64,000 nucleotides of DNA, taken from the NCBI GenBank assembly GCA_012184525.1, contig WOFQ01000051.1, positions 124,001 through 188,000 of the forward strand, in the 5' to 3' direction. How positions within the stretch are numbered: position 1 is the first letter of the stretch; each line of letters opens with the position of its first letter. Both the position numbers and the translations under genes were made by a program. Below are positions 33,313 through 45,916 of the stretch, one piece after another. This DNA is from Xenoacremonium recifei (taxonomy: Eukaryota > Ascomycota > Sordariomycetes > Hypocreales > Nectriaceae). The notes beneath the pieces are model-generated. The model was not told the origin of the DNA and did no database searches. It was given only the letters and a program-made list of their open reading frames with translations.

Positions 33313-33626
33313 TGTTCCTGAAGACTGATAGAACAGTGTTTCGAAGCGGATGTCCGGATGCAAGCGTGCGGTTGTTTGCCGTCGGTTGTGCAGTGGAAGA
33401 GTAGCCACCTGACGACGGCAACGCGATGAGTTGAAAAGAGGATGGAGACGGGTTGCTGGGCGTGGGTGAATGCCGCTGATGCCTTGTTGTGGGCCGCAAC
33501 GGGAGGGTGAACAACAAGTGAAGGTGAGAGTCCGTCCGTGATTCACTGCTGGGAGCAAGCTCAGGGGCCAATGACCGCACCCACAGTAACCGGATGGGAA
33601 GACAAGTCGAGAGTTTCGAGAGTGAT

Positions 33627-33693
33627 CTGGGGAAAGAGACAAAGGATGAGTAGCGCCTTTGCCGTCATGTTATAGTCGTTCCGTGCGACTCAC
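33627..33693 (-). other. predicted intron upstream of the zinc-cluster gene
   Basis: 67 nt with consensus donor GTGAGT and acceptor TTTCCCCAG, located 315-381 bp upstream of the zinc-cluster ATG. The sequence before the donor is an open frame of 69 codons starting at about 33899 (MASSSEQSVEMDHEQ). After splicing this frame stays open to a TAG at 33287, past the main ATG in another frame. Confidence 0.45.
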
Positions 33694-33899
33694 TTATACC
33701 AGTCCAAGCATAGCAGCGCATCTCTCATGTTTGCCTCTCGAACCCGACGCCCTCCAATCAATTTCTTCAGTGCTCCAGATGCGATAAGTGACCGAATCCA
33801 GGCCTGTCGCTCGTCGTCACATCGCACAACAGATGTCAGTTCCCTGCCACCCCTTTGCTCGTGATCCATCTCAACGCTCTGCTCTGAAGAGGAGGCCAT

Positions 33900-36800
33900 G
33901 ACGGAGCAAACCCCCTGGTGTTGGCAACTACTCGCGTAACAGCAGCAGCCATCCGCGATCCGCTTTGCTGCAGAGACCAGGGCCGTGCCATGAGGCATCC
34001 CTCCCCCAGAATGCATCTCTTCCTCTGCGTTGTCAATTGGAAAGTTGGGGCAATCATCAGGGGCTGGGGGAGATCAGTGGCGACCGGATTAAGGCTTCGA
34101 CCAGGGGGGCATCGTCCAATGCGTCGCCAGACACCAGTCTGAGACCTCCTGAGACCCATCCAACAATTTTCAAGAAGCAGGCGAGTGCCTCATGCCTTGA
34201 TACCATGCTCATCAACCAGGCAGAAGTAGGTCTTGGATGTCGGCAAACTCATGCTAAAGTTCCTTTAGCACATGGATATGGTCCGCTCCTCCACCCTCCA
34301 CGACATGACGTGTATCCCCCTTCGGATCGTTAAGGTGCAGGGCAACACACGCCGGACGATCGAGCCCTTGGGCGGCAATCATCTGGACCGTCTCACGACC
34401 AGTGAGCATGTCCCTCGAATATGCCCCATATTCCTCTTTCAGACACATAGCTGCTGAAAACAGGAAATGGGACATGAGCTCCGCAGCCCTTGAACAAACA
34501 AAGCCCGCGCCAGCGAGAGAACACACCGAAGATACCCCACTAGGAGCAAACTCACGAGTAGTCTCACAATGTTACGGTACATGCAGTCAGGGAGACCCTT
34601 GGCGTTGCATAGACAGACTCCCCCTTCTATATCCCTCAACGTAACGCAGAGCACAAATCACTCGTCAACAGGTGCTAAAGAATGTTGGTCAACCATAGAG
34701 CTCGTGTCACGACAGTGTGAGGTCGAGCAGAGACAGGGAAGCCATGACAGATGATCAGGCTTCGGCCGGGATGGAGCCCCGGTTCTGAAAGGGGAAGCCG
34801 GGCTTGATAGCTTGCCCCCCAAAACTTGCGTCGAGCTTCGTTCAAACGTCGCTGCCGTCCCGTTAGGTCGTAAGTGGCTGGCAGCCAAACAGCCATCCAA
34901 TCGAGATGTAGAATATCCCGTACCGGGTACATGGAATCCACCCCCAGCCTCATGACAGCCTTACCGGGCGACCGACATATGACGGCTTGGGAAAACGGCT
35001 ACCTTGTCGTCATGAATGGAGCCCGCAAACGGCCGCCGCTAACTGCTGTCCAGCAAACATCATCATGTGCCTGTGAACATCCCAGTATGCGATGGAGAAG
35101 TGCATGCCTGCGGGTCTTCGGCGTTGTTTGTTTGCTCTCTGGTCCAGTCCCAACGACTCCATCGGGCTCGGCGACTGGAAACCAGGATCCCCAGTGAGGA
35201 ATCGTCCTCCTGGTGTCTATTGTAGTACAGAACCGGGCCTGCGTTGGAGTTGCGAGGCCGTGCTGTTGCCGTGCATGTGTATCAGGTTGCTCTGCTAGCT
35301 CGGTCCTCAACACCTCGGATCGTTACGCGGCGGTCGAGTTAATAGCCATCAGAGGCTAAGCGCATCCGACAGCCTCAAATCCAATCGTCTTCTCACGATT
35401 GACCAGACCTCAAGTGGGGTCAGTGAAGGAGGCTGTTGCGCTGAAATAATCCACCTTGGCGAAGACGTTCACGGGACGCAGAAGCCGCACGACATCGGCC
35501 AGGGGAAACAACAAGGTTGTCCAATGAGTTTCGCTTAGCAAGTCTGTCCTGGCACATCGCGGAGGAGATCTTCGTCCTGCCCCCCGCAAGTGCTACTCCT
35601 GCAGGTGATCGCCAATACCCTGGCAGAACACTATCTGTCTCCTCGCTCGCTCCGGGTAACATTGCTCGCACTTGCGAAGCTAATTACTTTGCTTGATGTT
35701 TGTCTATTTGCGGGTCTCGACCACTCGATGTAGTTGTGCTGTCATGCGTCCTGGAATCAGGACCGTTTGTGTCGAGAGAATGGCGCGCTCCAAGTGGTCC
35801 TCGGCAGGGATCTGTTGGGGTCCAAGAAAAGTCTTCTTGCAAGTTTGCTTCCCGCGTCGATAGCTTGAGGCCTTCCACAAAGTCTAGACAGGTATCCTGC
35901 ATCCCGTCTTTGTTTGCTGAACTCCCTCATACGTACTCGCTCCAAGACTATCGAATCCAGAACCTTCGAAGGAGCGCTTCGAAGGAGCGGATCGAGCTCT
36001 TCAGGCAACCACATGTCTCGCTAGTGCTCTTCTCATCCCAGTCATCTGTTTGCAGCTGAATAACTCGTATTGAGGGCCTCATCCGCAAGCCAGCATGTCA
36101 ACCATCCGGGCTTTTCCCAGATCAGAATAGCCTCGCTTGTTGAACGCTCAGGCGTCAGCTGTTGGACCATGACGGGAGCGAGAGGAGGAGATGCAGACAG
36201 AACATGACTTGCTTCAACGTCCTCCAGGCGGAAAATTTCTCCCCAGCCATGCGTCGGAGGAGATACTGCCGGCCGCGCTGTCATTGCCGTATGACTGCAA
36301 TCCTGCACCTATCCGAACGTGTAACATCTGTGCCACTGGCGATTGGGCCTTCTCGTCTTCAGGGGCTGCGGGCGTATCTGGCCAAGGCGCTGCTGTACGC
36401 CTCCGTGCTAAAGAAAGCATTGGACTGTTGAAGAGACGTTGTCGGAAGCGCCCGGGGATCCAATCATGAAGATATCTGTCGACCCGGTCTGCGGATGCGG
36501 GGCGTATCTCCGCGAAAGCAGTCCCATCTGCCGCGACATGTTTGATAGCTTCCCGTGGCGGATGTGAGATATCACAAGGCCTCGTGGGAGACTCCTTGGC
36601 GAAATGTTGCTTCCCGGAACTATGACAGATTGGGACTTGACTGAGATACTCCAGCTTTGACGAGGACGGCGACTAGGGCCGACCAAGGTCGCACATTCTC
36701 GACAAAATCTCGGCGGGGGAGAGTTGATGCCCGAGCTGTCACTCTCGTCCCACGATGAGGAGGTTCTCAACAATTCCTCTGAGGTCTGACCGGGCCAGAC

Positions 36801-38259
36801 ACCGAGGAATAGCCCTGAACGAAGGTGTCACCCAGGTGTATGGTGTCATTTTCATCAGTAAAGAGGAAAGTGTCTCCCTAGGGCCAAGGGATCGGTCCTC
36901 AGAGCTCAGCCGGCCGTGAGTTTGCTGTCGGAAGCATGCCTGGCTAGTCATCATCATCTAGGAGCACGCCACAATGTCCAGAGGCTGTTCCTGAAACGGT
37001 GTCTTGGGTTTCCTGCGGGCTAGGCACTCCTTTGCCAACTGAACGCTCAGACACGTGATAAGGAGGCTGTATCCTGCGCCCTTCACGGCCGATACGTTGG
37101 CACAACGTATATTAACCTTTTAACCTAGTGGAGAGTGGCGGTTTCACCTCAGTGTGCCTTGCAGGTTCTCGACTGGAAGCTGTCTCCGTTAGCATCGTCT
37201 GCAAGCACAGCTGAATGGATGGCTTGCCTGCTGATCCAGTCTAGATCTCCTATGCGAGGTCTGAGGGGGCCTTCGGACTCGCCTCGCCATGCGATGTTGA
37301 CCCACATACAGTGCCCGTCAGGATGAAATGGACGTTCTGCAATCGTCTGTCGCCCTGGCCGCGGAGTCTTGGCTGCTAACGGAGGAGTTGTCGTGTAGGA
37401 CGGCATTGCGGACGAGGAGATGCGTGGGGAAGCAGGCCGGCAAGCGGGCCAAGGCCGGTGGTTTCGCAGAAAACAGATTGGATGACCGAGGATCTCGTCA
37501 AATATGACAGGTGGTGTTGCGCGACAGCGGCATTAGGAGACGCTCGCCGCTGATCTACGTCCAGCGGACGGACCATTGCCCTCCTCCTCACTCTCCACAG
37601 CTCGAACGACGACACTAGCCGGAATACCTCGTTTGCAGCTCGCCTTCTCGACAGTGTTTGCTCACGGCTAACGCTCTGGTCCTTGCTCTCGAGAGCATCC
37701 ATCTGTTGAGCGACGTGCAGGCCCAGCCGGTCCTACGCGGACCTCGTACAAAGTGCAGATGTCTCGACAAGAGGAGGCACAGTTCGGGCTCAAACGCAGC
37801 GGCCAGTTGGCCCATAATGCCCCTGATTCTCGTGGGTTCCGCCGTGTTCTCATGATTGGAGAGGATTCAACGACGACAGCGAGAAGCGATGATCGATGGA
37901 TCAGGAGCGGGCGCAGAAGGTTTGTTTGTTTGACGGGGGCAAGTTGTAGGATTGAGGCTTGAAGTTAGTAGGTTCAAGGTCTAGCCCCTGAATGTCTGCA
38001 TTGGAAGGAGAGCAGTCAAATTTGGAAGGAGGTCTCGGCGCCACGCCGGGAAGGAAGCCACTGTGGCTGGCTGACATGTTATCCTCACAGCTGGCTTGAA
38101 TCAAGCGTCAAGGAGTAGAAGAAAACGTAAGAAAAATGAGGTCTTGCCTTTGTTCCATGGTCTCCCAAGTCTCCCAACCCGATAGTCTAAGGTAATGTCC
38201 CGTAACGCCTTTCCCAACACAGAAGCCCCTGCAGCATTGCATCCCGTAGAGCACGAGGC
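33900..38259. other. 4.4-kb region without recognisable genes
   Basis: Only short ORFs (121 codons or fewer) on both strands, no splice-consistent chains and no known motif. Base composition looks like ordinary intergenic DNA, without obvious AT-rich or RIP-like character. A local repeat of CTTCGAAGGAGCG occurs near 35965-35990. It lies between the zinc-cluster regulator start and the cyclophilin 3' end, so it may be an extended regulatory region or carry noncoding transcripts; nothing in the sequence proves either. Confidence 0.45.
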
Positions 38260-39811
38260 TCACCTCCTTGAGCGAGGTCCATAGTCGTCTCGTGGCCGTC
38301 GATCCCAGTCTCTGTTCCGCTGACCATCTCTGTCCCTATCCCTGCGGTCGCTGTCCCGGTCACGGTCTCGGTTGCGGTCCCAGCGTCGGTATCTGTCTCG
38401 ATCTCGCCTGTCGTAGTCCCTCCTGTCGCCCCTCCTGTCGCCTCTGCGGTTGTCCCGCTCATACTCCCGATTCCTGTCGCCTTGTCTAGGACTTCGGCTC
38501 CTGTCTCTCGCCCCTCGCCCGTCTCTCAGAGGTTCGTCCCTCGTCGGTGCCTCGTCTTGCTTCTCGTCGTAGTCCTTCCTCCTTTCCACCTTCCCCTTCA
38601 TGTCCTCGTCTCCATATACCATTCTGTAGTCTTCGCCTGTATTCCTTTCCCCCTCTTCCCGATACTGTCTCCTTTTCTCCAGCTCCCGCACACCTCCCCA
38701 ACCGCCACGGTTAGCGTTGTTGCGCCTCTTGGTGTTCGTGTCCTTCCGCCACACATCACTCAGCTTGCTGACACTCTGTGAGAAGTCGACATGGATTCGT
38801 CGATCATCAATCAGAACGTCTTGCATCTTGAAGTAAGCCGCCTCACAAGATGCCTTATCTTCGTACTCAATGAAAGCATACTGGAGACTGTCACCAGTCT
38901 TTTGGTCGCGGATCACTTCGCAGCTGAGGATCTTTCCAAAGCGTCCAAAAATGAGCTCCAGATCTTCATCTCCGGTGACGGGGTTGAGCTTGCAGACAAA
39001 CAAGACGTTCTCTGGAGGCTTCACTTCAGCAAAGGGCAGGTCTCCCATCATTTCGAGAGTCAAGGCTTGCGCCCTAGCTTCCCGTTCCCTCCGCCGCCTC
39101 TCCAATTCTTCTTGATCGACATCGTCATCCTCGTGTAGAGCGGCCTCATCCGCGATCCGTACAGTCTTAAGCTGCAAGTCAGTAGGCGGTGGACTTGAGC
39201 TAGGCTCTCGTAGACCTGTTGGATCTGGGTATGGATCGTCAAGAATGACCGTATGTTTTATTCGGATGTCGATAAGGGGATAGCCCTTGTCATCCACAAT
39301 GGCTTCATTGATCTTCTCCAACGCGTCGAACCCCTCAACGACTTTGCCAAAGATTGCCGCCTTGCCATCCAGGAAGTCTGTCTCCTCGCCCAGCGTGATG
39401 ATGAATTGCGAGCCCGCGACCCTCATATCTGGGTCTGAAGCAAGCGGAACGGTCGCCATGCTCACAGTACCTCGCTCGAGATGTTTCAATTTCGGGTGGA
39501 AGAAGGCCGGGAACGTCCGTTGCGACGGATCACCAGAGATGTGACCCCATATTGACGAACCGCCATCGGAGTCTTTCGAAAGGGGGCCGAGAGGATCGCC
39601 GGTTTGGAAGGAGAAATTCTTCTGAACAGAATGGACTGGAGAGAAGTTGTAATATTTGACTTTGCATAGCTTTAGAAAGCTATATCGTCCGTTAGTTTGC
39701 GGCGGGACAAGTCTGGATTGGAAACACGTACTTTTCGCAAAGCTTTGGGGCATGATCGACGAGGAGGTCGATTACAATGTCGCCCACACTCGTCTCAAGC
39801 AAGACCGACAT
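38260..39811 (-). CDS. CYP6: cyclophilin-RRM protein Cyp6/PPIL4, 499 aa
   Basis: Nuclear peptidyl-prolyl isomerase-like protein of the PPIL4 family, associated with transcription and splicing factors. Cyclophilin domain at residues 1-170 ([45 protein letters not shown]). The position of the usual catalytic Arg is Ser in [16 protein letters not shown], as is common in this family, so isomerase activity may be weak. One RRM lies at about 250-328 ([10 protein letters not shown] as RNP2, YAFIEYED as RNP1). The tail from 400 onward is an Arg/Asp/Ser repeat ([16 protein letters not shown]). Exons 39811-39732 and 39679-38260 flank a 51-nt intron (GTACGT, CTAAC, ATAG). Confidence 0.94.
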
Positions 39812-40994
39812 CGCGGGCCAACAAGCTGCTCGACAACGTCTCTCAGCTAGAAAAGCCAATGCTGTCGCAAAACGGACGAAGCTCAAGGCGCAGCTACCAC
39901 CAGTGACGAAATATTGCGCCACAGTCTCGTATCGCCACGTGATCCGCGATAGCGCAGGGAGGAATTGTGGCTGGAAAGCATCTCGCCAACTCGCCGGCAC
40001 GGTTTGCCTCGGCTTTCTTATTCTCGTATCAACTAAATCGCCACCACAACAGCCTCCTCGTCTTCATTTCGTGTTCAAACAGCCACAATCTCAAAATATC
40101 AATGTTTGCAATTCATCATATCAATTAAATCTTTCAGCTAGAAAATAGAACCCCATCTCTGATAACAAAACTTGATCTTCAGTGGATCCCACGGGCTACC
40201 AAGGCCCAAGCTTTTAGTCCAGCGCTTATTAGGAACGTCGAAAAAGTGAGCGAAATGATCTTCATTTGCCCCCTCCAATCACCAGCACCGCCAGGATCGA
40301 AATTGGGTATTCTCCCTGCCCTTGCACGGGGGCTCGAGATGCGTGGATAATTAGCCCGAGTCTTCCCACGCCAAATTTCGAGACTCATATTCGGGGATGA
40401 TTTTCTGCGTTTGTTTCACAATAGAGGAGCCGTCACTGATGATGAAGAGACAAATTGTGGCTCCTGGGGTGATCGAGGCTAGCATTTGAGACCCGAACTA
40501 CCGTAAGGGAGCGCCATTCGCGTCCAAGTATGAAGTAATGATGTTTGTGGTTGTGTTGTGTGTACCAACAGTAGCCGGGCACTCTGCCTTCAGCTATGAA
40601 CCAAGAAAGGAATATTCAACATGAGAAAGAGGGCGTGCCAGCCCGATCCAATAACCAGAGTGTTGAAGAAGCGAAGAACACAAAGCAAAATAACCATGCC
40701 GTGCTATGCTGCGCAGAGCAAAATGAGGACGTCCTGTCCTGTCCTGTCCGGTGCCTTTCCATCCCTGTGCCAAAGAGGTATGATGAAGAACACAATCCCA
40801 AACCCGTGTGCGAAGTCGCAACCGCTTTTCCCTTGTTGAATGATAATGAAACGAGAGACCCAACGCATGCTCGCCATGCTTTCCCGGGGCCATGAACTCC
40901 AGTGCCGATGAATGTAAAAAGAAGAGGCCGAGATTAGAATCAAAGGAGCAGCCGTGTGAGGCCGACGAAAGGTATTCATGAACGTCCGTTGAGT
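39812..40994. other. intergenic region, no gene seen
   Basis: The left part is the cyclophilin promoter, the right part the 3' flank of the next minus-strand gene. A short CCTGT tandem repeat lies at about 40733-40747. ORFs of up to 158 codons here have no motif. Confidence 0.45.
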
Positions 40995-41561
40995 TCACTC
41001 GTTGGCGCTGCGTCGTCTGCGGCCGAGTCGCAATTCCTTCTCCGTCTCCATGAGACGCGTCTGCACCCACATGCGGAACGAGCGATCGCTGCGCACGCTA
41101 TTACAGTTGAGCAGCTCCGTCAGCGCGCGCTTGATGCTCTCGTTGACGTCGAAGAGCCGCTGCTCCTCGGCCGAGATCTCGTAGACCGTCTCCTCGTCGA
41201 CAATGGTCGTCAGGTCGCTGCCGCGGTCCTCCCAGCCGCTGCACCGGGCGTGTGATCGCGGCTGGTGTCGTCTTGAGTGCCGTCGTGGCGAGGGTGGCAG
41301 GGAGTTATTTGAGGAGCGTGTAGGCGAGGTGGAGGGCGATGAGTGTAGGGATTCGACAGAGGCTTGGGGTCGGATCTGGTCGAGGTGGGTGCTAAGCTCC
41401 TGGTGTTGTTCTTGGAGCAGCATGTACTTCTGCAGCGCAAAGCTGGAAGTCTGCGCGACCTTGGGGGAGGTCATTTTTGTAGAAGTCGTAGATGGTGTTG
41501 TTGTTGCAGGGCGGTTCTGCACAGCGAAGAAGTGAGGTCTCGAATCCAATGACGAGACCAT
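40995..41561 (-). CDS. small conserved fungal protein, 188 aa
   Basis: Single exon from an ATG at 41561. Ser/Thr/Pro-rich N-terminus, a short helical piece (FALQKYMLLQEQHQELSTHLDQI, about 40-62), a Ser/Arg-rich linker with SPSTSPTRSS and SPRRHSRRH, then an acidic to basic C-terminal helical region (VDEETVYEISAEEQRLFDVN, ALTELLNCNSVRSDRSFRMW, TRLMETEKELRLGRRRRS). The C-terminal half looks strongly constrained and is the part I would expect to be conserved in Pezizomycotina. No known domain. A second ATG (MTSPKVAQ) 29 residues in is an alternative start. Confidence 0.7.
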   Translation of the reverse strand: MVSSLDSRPHFFAVQNRPATTTPSTTSTKMTSPKVAQTSSFALQKYMLLQEQHQELSTHLDQIRPQASVESLHSSPSTSPTRSSNNSLPPSPRRHSRRHQPRSHARCSGWEDRGSDLTTIVDEETVYEISAEEQRLFDVNESIKRALTELLNCNSVRSDRSFRMWVQTRLMETEKELRLGRRRRSANE

Positions 41562-44500
41562 CGGAATGGCTATGAGGAGTCGCGGAAGGATATGCTGAGA
41601 TTGGCGAGGGTCACGGCAGGTGCAATCGCAGAGATGCCAGTGTTGTTGCTTCTCAATGAACCGTAGTCGAGGAGCCGTGGCAGACGAAATTGCTGTTTTG
41701 TTTGAACCCCTGGCGGACGGTGATGGTGTAATACGGGAGCCAATGTCCGTGCTGAGCCGGCCAACGTGATAAGCGGCGAGGATGGCGACGAGGGTCGATA
41801 AGGGCAGCGAGGGGACTGTGACGGGTATAAGAGAGCAAAAGTGATTCAGTTTGGTGTTATTGTTGACGTCGTTCCGGGACAAGGGAGGTTGTCTGAAACA
41901 GTGGCAGATGTCTGTGGCCACAGAGTCTCGGGAGGGCGAGCAATTGGATATATGTATTGAGGAGACGGCCAGCAATAATAGAAATAAGGGACAAGCAAGG
42001 ATGGGCGGCGCGCAGGCCAGCCCAGGCCAAACCAGGCGTGGGATCCAATGGGCCGGGTGTGGGATCCGGAAAGTCTTAGTCGCTGTGGTTCGTCTCGCCC
42101 TACTGAAGCATCCATCCATCAATCAATCCCGCCCAGGAATGGCCCAGAGATGGTGTGGAGCGCGAATGGGGTGGAGGGGAGACGGCGAAAAGCTTCTCTC
42201 GTGTGTTGCAGGTCTGGACATTCTCGTTTCCCAGGATATTTCGGGCCAGCAGCATAGACTTCACCCGCTGCTGCCGGGCCAGAACCCTGTTTGCCCTCAG
42301 GACGCTCTCCCGAGAATGCGGGATGAAGGGCTTCAGGCGCTATCACCAGTTCGTCAACCCGCGAGAGGTGTGGCGCTTCTCCTAGTCAGCCTAAGACCCT
42401 CCACGAGGGGACGCTGGAGTAACCCGGAGGTGACCGCCGATGTCGAGACTCTCTCTGGTTGTAACCGTATCCGTTACTGCAACGTTTTGGGCGAACAATG
42501 CCTGGCCACGTGCCCGTCCACCTGCAGTGTTTCTGCAGACCGATACTGCATGTCGGCACAAGTTGGCGAATGGCGGTCGAGACTCCTGCGATGCAAGCAG
42601 CCAGAACTGGAGAGATTGGCGAGGCAGCAGAAGCAGAAGAAGCAGAAGCGTCCTGCACGCCAGTCCAGCTGATAAGCCCGGCGCCCACACACAATGAACC
42701 GTGGGCTGATAGGGCGATATGGCTGGTTGGATTTGGTGATGCTGCGCGTCTGGTCCCCATCAATGGGCGGCTAATCGCAAGCTTGAATGAGACCTTATCC
42801 CCGTAATAATGGGGATGGAGTCAGCCCTCAGCACTTGACCTGGGGCTTGAGTCTCGCGATGTTGTGAGACCACAGCCGCTGACAGCATCGAGACTCGTAT
42901 CTCACACGGAGTACATGCGAAGGAATATGGGGAAGAGTGAGCAGTGTCACCAAACGGAGAAGAGCCCCCGGCTGTACACTTGTGCATCATCATGAGAGCT
43001 CTCACGATTGGAAGCTGATATGGCAATGAGACTGCACTGATAGCCGTAGTTGTCGATCACCTACGTCCCTTGTGACAGCTTGCAGTATTGCGAAACGGCC
43101 CTCTCCTCTAATCTTCGGCCCCCCTGACCAGCTTATCGACCAGGGTTCGCAGTCCACGCTGGCTGGTGCTTGATGATGAAATGCAAGAAGCAACAAAGAA
43201 TCCCATGCTCAGGCGCATCGACCCCTGCCCTGGAAGGCCAAGTCCGGGGGTCGTATTACTCCGTCCTTGGTCTCTGCCAGGTAACCTGAGGGTATCTTGT
43301 GCCTCTCACCACCCGAATTGACTTCCCGCGAATTGCGTTCCCGGGAGATCCTCCTACGCGGTGGCTACGCTGCGAGAGCCGGTGCCATTGTGCCATTGGA
43401 GGCTCTGGGTTGTCTCATTACGCCACGCGGGCATCATAACGGGAGGCGCCATGACGTTGGGAGAGCTGCTGATCTGGGGTTTGCTGTCGCTCAGCTCTCC
43501 TCCTCGTCCAACTCTGTCCGTGCTGATAATCACCTCCCCATCATCGCACTGACTTCGTTACTCCGATGGTTTTGGAGGGGCTAATCCGGATGTCTCTTCC
43601 TGATCAGCGCTGCAACGTGCACACCTCCTCCAGCCTTAGCTACGGCTTGGAAGATCACAGATCGAGGATCAGACTTCCAGCTCGTCGCCGCCCGGTCGCG
43701 TTTCGATCTCCTCGATGCATTCCCAGCTCTCTGGTCTGTTCTGGCCTGGCCCTCAACAGGCTTTCTCTTTCTCGATCCGGCCATGAGCCCCATGACTTCA
43801 TCTCGACTCGTCTGCCCCACCAAATGCTGCCAGCGATGGAGGTTTTCCTTTGAGAGTCCTTTGCTTCCAACCGGTTTCTGTTAGCGCAGAGGGCCAATGA
43901 TCGGGGCCCTTTCGAGCATCGAGCCTCATGGCTCTTCCACTTTTCCTTCTTCTCCCACTGACGGAAAGGATATCGCCCCCAAGGGGTTCGCGGCTGATCG
44001 GCGTGAGTCCAGTGCTGTGATACCCTCATTGCCTCAACCTCCCACAACTATCCGGACCTAGCTCCGATTGACAGCTCTCTTAGCTCTACTACCCTATCAT
44101 CTATCAAACATGTACGTAAACCACACACCCCAGTACGCACAGTATGGCTTCACGTTTCCGGATTGGAAGCGTTTTAGAGCGACTGACGTAAACCCAACTT
44201 CATCGCGCCATTGCTCAACAATATTCGCCAATTGCCGACGTCAGGTGGTAGCAATGGACAATACGATCCGGTCAAGAGGACGAGAACAAAGAAAGGGCAT
44301 GACAGGATGTGGTCTGACAGCTCAAAGGCCACGATAAGTCCTGACCCGACGATTCTCTTCCGAACCAAGCCGACGCGCTCTGACCTGTCACTCCCAACAG
44401 CTCAAATCCAGCAAACTCAATAGCCGTCGATTGCTCAACCCGCATCTGCGAATCTCTCTTGGCGATTGCGGGATGGCCACAGGAGGGGAAGCCACAGGGT

Positions 44501-44859
44501 CTGCGGGGCGAACTGGTTCATGGCCTGACCGTCGAGCAGACGGTGGCATGACCGTCACCAACAAACTGACCCGTATCCAAACAGCTCCGTAACGGGTTAA
44601 AACGTGGGCGGCGGCAAGTCTTGCTAAGACCGCTTTGAGAGTCAAAGTTCGGAGCCGGCTGCTCCGGCTCAAGCCCGCATTCTTCTCCAGGCGTCGTTGG
44701 TGCGACGGTCTGGAAAGGCTCGTGGCGGCATACCTAGAGCCCGCGCTGGAATGTGCTGCCAAACTATCATGCTACCGCTGACCAGACCGTGGGGATATCT
44801 ACTGCCGGAAACTGAAAGTGCCGTGGTTCCGGTTTGATGAAGAGCAACGCTCAGTCTCG
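41562..44859. other. 3.3-kb region without recognisable genes
   Basis: The plus-strand frame 41851-42672 (273 codons) is the longest, but it is rich in Arg, Gln, Cys and Trp, lacks motifs and has a competing minus-strand frame over part of its length. ORFs between 42.7 and 44.8 kb are all under 131 codons. The left end is the promoter of the 188-aa gene. Confidence 0.45.
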
Positions 44860-45916
44860 TCACGATCTCGAGACTTTACAGATGCGGATGGCCACATTGT
44901 CGCTGTAGAACGGTCCTTGCTGCTCCAACCGGGGTGGCACGTGGTGATGCACGTCGCTGACGATGAGACCGTTCTCCCGGCACTTGTCCAGAAACACCTG
45001 AAACGTCTTCTCGTTACGCTGGGTGGCAGAGATATACACCTCCACGCCCGGGTAGAGGCTGAAGACGTCCAAGAGCGTTCCAACTAGAGCAGGTATCACG
45101 CTATGATCGTACGTGATATCCGCACCAAGGAGAACATCCACAGGACGACCGCCGTTCCATTGTTCCTCCTCAGTGCCGAGAAGTGCATGTCCCCATCTGA
45201 GTTCCATCGGTCGTATTCGAGAATCCTCTTGAAGGTTGTTCAAAAAGAGGTTCTCAGGGAGGTTGTTGATCACATCTTCCGAGCCGTCAGACGCAATGGC
45301 ATGGGCTGCATCAAGGAAGTTCGCACAGAGTATAGACAGATATCCCGTGCCGGCTCCCAGTTCCAAGATCCTTTTACCACTGACAACAGAGGGGTTCTCG
45401 CAAAGATATGTCCCAAGGTGAAGGGCTGCCTCCCACGTTCTGAGCCCAGTGGTTCCAGCTGCCGAGATGAGATATCTGTTTTCCAAGGTCGTGATTTGAC
45501 GTCGTTTGACATGGTCTGATAGTCCAGAGAGATGGTAAGTGACGTAGCACTTTTGCTGAGCGCTTGATGTCTCGGGAGGTATGGGTGTAGCAAGAAACAC
45601 GGACAAAGCAGCCATAAGATCATCTGAGACTCCCTACAGACATGAGAAGTGTTACAAATGATGGCGTTATCTGACTTACATATTCTTCCCAATCGTCAAT
45701 ACTCGCCTCGATCCTCGACATCAGCTCTTTCAAAACACGAAGCTGGTATCTCGGTGGAGGTGCATATTTTATGGCACCGTCAGCAAAGAGTGTCGTGTAA
45801 AGAACCTCCTGGACATCTGCTCTCTTGAGTAATGAAGAATCTGGATAATCCAAGTTGGGTTCCAGCTGCAAATACTGATGACAAAAGCGGTCAACTGCCT
45901 GTCGTTGGGATGCCAT
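44860..45916 (-). CDS. EF2 lysine methyltransferase-like protein (Efm3/FAM86 type), 336 aa
   Basis: SAM-dependent seven-beta-strand methyltransferase. The N-terminal FAM86-like helical region (VDRFCHQYLQLEP) is followed by CYVTYHLSGLSDHVKRRQITTLENRYLISAAGTTGLRTWEAA in pieces typical of EEF2KMT. SAM motif I is LELGAGTGYLS at about 169-179; the later LLGADITYDHSVIP fits the [DN]xxY-like active-site region. The expected substrate is a lysine of elongation factor 2. Exons 45916-45680 and 45633-44860 flank a 46-nt phase-0 intron (GTAAGT to TGTAG). It is divergent from ribosomal protein eS24 over a shared 619-bp region. Confidence 0.88.

Noticed and set aside
41851..42672. Plus-strand ORF of 273 codons
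   Set aside because: Cys/Arg/Gln/Trp-rich, no motif, no codon regularity, and it overlaps promoter sequence of the 188-aa gene.
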